Positions 62,266 to 64,000 of a stretch of 64,000 nt of DNA are shown here, in pieces. How positions within the stretch are numbered: position 1 is the first letter of the stretch; each line of letters opens with the position of its first letter. Both the position numbers and the translations under genes were made by a program. Source of the stretch: Tardiphaga alba. Its GTDB lineage: Bacteria; Pseudomonadota; Alphaproteobacteria; Rhizobiales; Xanthobacteraceae. Under the pieces are notes generated by a model. That model did no database searches and was not told the origin of the DNA. It was given only the letters and a program-made list of their open reading frames with translations. The stretch covers positions 2,187,001-2,251,000 of the forward strand of contig NZ_CP036498.1 in NCBI RefSeq assembly GCF_018279705.1, given 5' to 3'.

Positions 62266-64000
62266 CCATTCCAGCCTATGCCGAACTCGGCATCACCACC
62301 AATTTCTCGTTCCTGCATGGCGGCTCGCATCCGCAAAATTATGTGCAACAGGCGAGTGAGATCGGTTTACCGATCATCGGCATCGCCGATCACAATACGC
62401 TGGCTGGCGTGGTGCGCGCCTATGATGAACTGGGCAACAAGGATATCCCGCATCCGCCGAGGCTGCTGATCGGTGCGCGTCTCGTCTTCATCGACGGCAC
62501 GCCCGATATCGTCGTCTATCCCCGGAATCGCGACGCCTATGGGCGGCTATGCCAATTGCTCAGCCGTGGAAAGCTGAAGGCGGATAAAGGCGGCTGCCAT
62601 CTCACGCTTGCCGATCTCGTCGATTTTGCTGAAGGACAACTCTGCATCCTTTCTTTGCCGCACCGCTTCGACAAAGTGACTGCGCTCAAAACGCTAGATC
62701 ATCTGACACGAGCATGTCCCGACAATGTATGGATCGCCGCCAGCTTTTGGCATCATGGCGACGACAAGCGCCGCCTCGCACGGCTTGAACGCATTGCAGG
62801 CACGGCCCGCGTGCCGCTGATCGCGACCAACGAGGTTCTTTATCACGCCTATAGCCAGCGACCGCTGCAGGATGTTCTGACCTGCATTCGTGAGAAGACG
62901 ACCATCGACAAGGTCGGCCGCCGGCTGCAGGCCAATGCCGAACGTCATCTCAAATCGGCAATTGAGATGGCGCGGCTGTTTCGTGATTATCCGGATGCGA
63001 TCGCCGAAACGATCAGATTTTCGGAGCGCATCACCTTCACGCTCGGTCAGTTACAATACCAGTATCCCGATGAGCCCGTGCCGCTGGGAAAGACGGCGCA
63101 AGGTCATCTCGAAGACCTGACATGGGAAGGCTATCGCCGGCATTTTCCTAATACGGTCGATGGGAAGCTGGAAGCGACCTTACATAAGGAGCTCGCGCTG
63201 ATCAGAGAGCTCGCATACGCACATTACTTTCTGACGGTGCACGACATCGTCCAATATGCACGCAGCCAGAATATTCTGTGTCAGGGCCGCGGCTCGGCAG
63301 CGAATTCCGCGGTCTGCTACATGCTCGACATCACCTCGGTGAATCCCGCCGAGGTCGATCTCCTGTTCGAACGCTTCATCTCCAAGGAGCGCCTGGAGCC
63401 GCCGGATATCGATGTCGATTTCGAACACGTCCGGCGCGAGGAAGTGTTGCAATATGTGTATCGCCGATACGGTCGTCACCGCGCGGCGATCATCGCCACC
63501 GTCATTCACTATCGCCCACGTTCTGCGATCCGCGATGTCGGCAAGGCGCTCGGCTTGACGGAGGACGTCACGTCATCTCTCGCGGACACCGTATGGGGAA
63601 GCTGGGGCAAGGGCCTCAACGAGATGCAGGTGAAACAGGCCGGTCTCGATCCCAGCAATCCCGCCATCATGCAAGCCGTAGCCCTTGCCATACAGCTCAT
63701 CGAATTTCCGCGCCACCTGTCGCAGCATGTCGGCGGTTATGTGCTGACGCAGGACAATCTCGACACCTATGTGCCGATCGGCAATGCGGCGATGGATGAC
63801 CGCACCTTCATCGAATGGGACAAGGACGATGTCGATACGATGAAGATGATGAAGGTCGACGTGCTCGCGCTGGGCATGCTGACCTGTATCCGCCGCTGTT
63901 TCGAACTTATTTTTCGCCACAAGGGGCGGCGGTACGAACTGAAGGATATCAAGGCGGAAGCAGATGATGCGCCTTCAGTATTCGCGATGCTCCAGCGTGG
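62262..64000 (+). CDS. dnaE2: DnaE2, error-prone DNA polymerase III alpha subunit (3' end outside window)
   Basis: The ATG at 62262 overlaps the imuB stop. The 579 visible codons are open to the right edge. They encode the PHP domain (YAELGITTNFSFLHGGSHP, IGIADHNTLAGVVRAYDEL) and the start of the polymerase palm (ILCQGRGSAANSAVCYMLDI, then EPPDIDVDFEHVRREEV with catalytic aspartates). The IxxRPRSAIRDVGKALGL region and the HLSQHVGGYVLT segment follow. With ImuA/ImuB it performs SOS mutagenic bypass. Confidence 0.95.
   Translation, partial: MTIPAYAELGITTNFSFLHGGSHPQNYVQQASEIGLPIIGIADHNTLAGVVRAYDELGNKDIPHPPRLLIGARLVFIDGTPDIVVYPRNRDAYGRLCQLLSRGKLKADKGGCHLTLADLVDFAEGQLCILSLPHRFDKVTALKTLDHLTRACPDNVWIAASFWHHGDDKRRLARLERIAGTARVPLIATNEVLYHAYSQRPLQDVLTCIREKTTIDKVGRRLQANAERHLKSAIEMARLFRDYPDAIAETIRFSERITFTLGQLQYQYPDEPVPLGKTAQGHLEDLTWEGYRRHFPNTVDGKLEATLHKELALIRELAYAHYFLTVHDIVQYARSQNILCQGRGSAANSAVCYMLDITSVNPAEVDLLFERFISKERLEPPDIDVDFEHVRREEVLQYVYRRYGRHRAAIIATVIHYRPRSAIRDVGKALGLTEDVTSSLADTVWGSWGKGLNEMQVKQAGLDPSNPAIMQAVALAIQLIEFPRHLSQHVGGYVLTQDNLDTYVPIGNAAMDDRTFIEWDKDDVDTMKMMKVDVLALGMLTCIRRCFELIFRHKGRRYELKDIKAEADDAPSVFAMLQR

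Overview
The window looks like chromosomal DNA from an alphaproteobacterium of the Bradyrhizobium/Rhodopseudomonas/Afipia/Tardiphaga group (Nitrobacteraceae). The evidence is high GC, a GTTC-N7-GTTC SOS box in front of imuA-imuB-dnaE2, a gnnA/gnnB pair for 2,3-diamino-glucose lipid A, and more than a dozen long-armed palindromic intergenic elements of kinds common in that family. No rRNA or tRNA gene was seen.

Layout. 1-20.0 kb is a surface-adhesion block. It holds the C-terminal 4,165 residues of a giant type I-secreted RTX/VCBS-type protein with two von Willebrand A domains, a small secreted Ig-like protein, a LapG-like periplasmic cysteine protease, and its T1SS (HlyD adaptor, LapB-type ABC transporter, TolC-type channel). 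20.6-24.5 kb carries gnnA, gnnB and a MurJ-type flippase. 24.6-29 kb carries a lone molybdopterin subunit of the xanthine dehydrogenase family, a cytochrome c', a MazEF-like toxin-antitoxin pair and a diheme cytochrome c. 29.3-38.4 kb has a DMT permease and a sugar-acid set (aldehyde dehydrogenase, SMP-30 lactonase, uronate dehydrogenase, IlvD/Edd dehydratase, PfkB kinase) interrupted by an IS481-family element. 38.6-40.3 kb has a two-domain VOC protein and a TauE/SafE permease.

40.5-49 kb is a coherent uptake-plus-catabolism locus: a TetR regulator, an NMT1/TauT-type ABC importer, and four tightly packed enzymes (enolase-superfamily protein, Gfo/Idh/MocA dehydrogenase, DUF993 protein, TIM-barrel isomerase). 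Its substrate is unknown to me, and it is my best candidate for an undescribed pathway. 49.3-50.2 kb is an orphan CobT-like VWA protein. 50.4-50.9 kb has no gene but a chain of hairpins with UNCG and GNRA loops, probably a structured RNA (HEARO/omega-RNA-like is one possibility). 50.9-55.9 kb is a TetR-regulated RND efflux pump, followed by a RidA/CnbZ-like protein. 56.9-64 kb is a DNA-repair island: a DUF4130-UdgX fusion and a DNA-repair radical SAM protein diverge from imuA-imuB-dnaE2 around one SOS box.

A caution for users: tolC (both ends), the molybdopterin subunit and the diheme cytochrome each appear broken by one missing base in a G/C run. Four identical-type lesions in 10 kb suggest homopolymer errors in the assembly rather than real gene decay.
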